A stretch of 64,000 bases of DNA, taken from Archivesica marissinica. Taxonomy: Eukaryota; Mollusca; Bivalvia; Venerida; Vesicomyidae. Made by a program: the position numbers and the translations under genes. The notes under the pieces were generated by a model. That model had not been told where the DNA came from. It saw nothing but the letters and a program-made list of their open reading frames with translations, and ran no database searches. Shown piece after piece: positions 53,101 through 56,100 of the stretch. Every line of letters starts with the position of its first letter. The stretch's first letter is position 1. Where the stretch lies: contig CM026391.1 in the NCBI GenBank assembly GCA_014843695.1, positions 36,019,711 through 36,083,710 of the forward strand, read 5' to 3'.

Positions 53101-56100
53101 TCAGCTGTTGGAATAGTTCAGTTGAGCAAATTAGGGCATAGTGGGCATTTTGTAGTATTAGGTACAAAAGTCAGGTGAGCATTTAAGGGCCCCTATGCCT
53201 TCTTGTATTATTAGGGTACAAAAGTCATGTGAGTATTTAAGGGCCTCTAGGTCTTCTTGTATAATTAGGGTACAAAAGTCAGGTGAGTATTTAAGGACCT
53301 CTATGCCTTCTTGTATTATTAGGGTACAAAAGTCAGGTGAGTATTTAAGGGCCTGGATGCCTTCTTGTATTATTAGGGTACAAAAATCATGTGAGCATTT
53401 AAGGTCCTCTAGCCCTTCTTGGTTCTCTCCAGGCACCCTGGGTGTTCCGCCACCAGTATTAGCTAGAAAGTCCCCGCGTGACTTAAGCTGTTTGTGCAAC
53501 GTTAAACCACAAAACAAACATAATCTATCTCGGACTCAAACCTTTCTTTCAGAAATATAAAACTCTCTCCCTGCTGGGTAACTGCATAGACATCCTACTG
53601 ATCATGGTGTTCCTGGTGCTACTGCTGACCACCCGCATCATGCAAACCTGGCTGAGCATGTCGAACTACATGCAGGCTCGAACCTTCATGTGCTTCGGCT
53701 TGATCTACTTCTTCTACCGGCTACTTGGCGTGTACCTGCCCATCAGCCCCACTCTGGGTCCAATGTTGCTCAGGATTAGTAGAATGGTATGTTGTTATTT
53801 ACTGTAGTCCATATATATTATGTATCCCATTCATTTTACTAGTCTTTTTGTAGTTTTGTGACATCTTTTACACACTCTGGAATAACAAACTATTTTTGCG
53901 GTTTTTAGATATTTTGGTCATGTTTTTTTTCTTTTTTCGATTTTTATTTCCTGATCAATATACATCATAATTACACATATATATAATAATTACACATATA
54001 CATAATAATTACACAGAATAGAATCATTATGCATTATGCAAAAGTCACAAAGTTGAGATGCAACTATATTACATTTAAATAGGAAAACGTTATTTGGAAT
54101 TATGTGCATTAAGTATTTATATTGAAATGCTCTTAAATTAGTTTCTATAGTTATTCTAATCGGTTGTGTGAATATATTTTTCCAGTTAGTATCGACTATT
54201 GATAACATAGTTTCCCATTTTATTTTGGTCATGTTACGAGTCGAAATAATATTTATATTTGCATTATTTATAGTCGAATAAAACGTGGCTTTCTCAAGTT
54301 ATATTCCTGTTCAAAATCATCGTCACAATTTCTAAAATAGTTGCTATCATACAATAGTATCCCTTACAAAATGAGTATTATTGATGTTTTGCAATGATGA
54401 ACATTGTTCAGAAATATGTAATCTTATTTGGACTAGGATAGATTTTAGCTCAACTATGTTTTATTATTTTTTTTAATACTTTATTTATTTTACAACGATT
54501 GCGAAGCAAGTTTGAACAACTTATATTAATCACTCTCGTTGGCTCGGATGTAGGCGCATATGTGGTCATTCATGTGGGAGGAAACCGGAGTACCCGGAGA
54601 AAACCCACCTGTCCGATCTGGCGACCATCGTACCATCTCACATACTTCCCTGTCCGAGGATCGAATTCGGGTCGCATTGGTGAGAAGCGAGCGCGCTAAC
54701 CACTGCGCTAATCGGACAGCCATTCAACTATTTGAAGAATAAGGAGGGCTATTTGTATTCGCCCTGGCGTCGTCGTTGCCATTTGGTTATTGTTTTATAG
54801 CAAGGTTGCTATCTCTTTTGAACCATCTACTACACACCTTTGAAACTTCACACAATTGTTCCCTATCAAAATTTGACATGTTTCAGTCAAGTTCCATAAC
54901 TGTCTCATAGTTTAACAGAATTATGCCCCTTTTACACTTAGACAATCTGGTTAAAGTTTGTTGGCAAGTTGTCTTTTCTCCTCATCCACTCATTGCATGT
55001 TATTGAAACTTCACAAATATATCTTATCAAAATATAAGCTAGATGAGTGAAGTTCCACAACTCTGTCATGTAATTAAACATAATTATGTCCCTTTTTACA
55101 CTTACAAAATGTGTTAAAGTTTTTTACCAACTTCGCTTGTCTCCTCAACTTTGCATTGCATGTTAATGAAACTTCATATAAATGTTTCTTATCAAAATAT
55201 AAACTGTAACAATCAAGTTTCATGACTGTCACATATTTTAACAGAATTATCTCCCTTTTTACACTAAAACGTGCTTACAGTTTTTTACCAACTTTGCTTT
55301 TCTCCTGCATGTTAATGAAACTTCACATAATTGTTTCCTTTCAACATATAAACTGTAACAATCAAGTTTCATAACTTGTCACATATTTTAACATAATTAT
55401 CTCCCTTTTTACGCTTAGAAAATGTGCTTACAGTTTTTTACCGACTTTGCTTTTCTCCTACATGTTAATGAAACTTCACATAATTGTTTCCTTTCAAAAT
55501 ATAAACTGTATTAATCAAGTTCCATAACTCTAGAAAATGGGGTAACGTTTTTAAGCAAGTTGGCTTTACTCCTCAACCACTGTTCCTTAACAAAATATTA
55601 CGTGTATGTATTTGCATACAATGCACACTGCCCCCGCACACCCAAGTGGTCTGCCCACATATCTTGTCTGACTACAGTTTTGCATGCAACTTACTATCGG
55701 GTAACTCTCTTGGTGATCAGTGATTGGTGATTTGGTGCCTTCTGATTTCATTTCTACGTTACACAAGGCTTCCTACCTACCAAACCTTCTTTCACTATTT
55801 CTATTATAACGACATCTTTTCTAATTACCCTGGCTTCAGCGTCATACATTCACTTTACATTTTTCGAACTGTGCAGTAATTTCATACTTTTTGAAATACA
55901 CCCGCTCTACAGCCGGTAACAGTTTCATTAACTTACTCTGTACATTCTGTAATGGTATTAATGCAATTTATTTCTAATGTAAACTTTCCTTTCTTTTACA
56001 TACTTCTTTACTTCACTTACTTACCTTTATAATAGTTCTCCATTGTATGGCTATCGCAACATTTAGCAGTTCTCCATTGTATGGCTATCGCAACATTTAG

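Noticed and set aside
53158..53560. Open frames on both strands near 53.2-53.5 kb
   Set aside because: They come from the 54-bp (18-codon) minisatellite. Only the part from 53553 is true TRPM exon, and in a different context.
54499..54742. Frames of 60-66 codons on both strands
   Set aside because: They fall inside the SINE-3 copy, which explains the composition and the openness on both strands.
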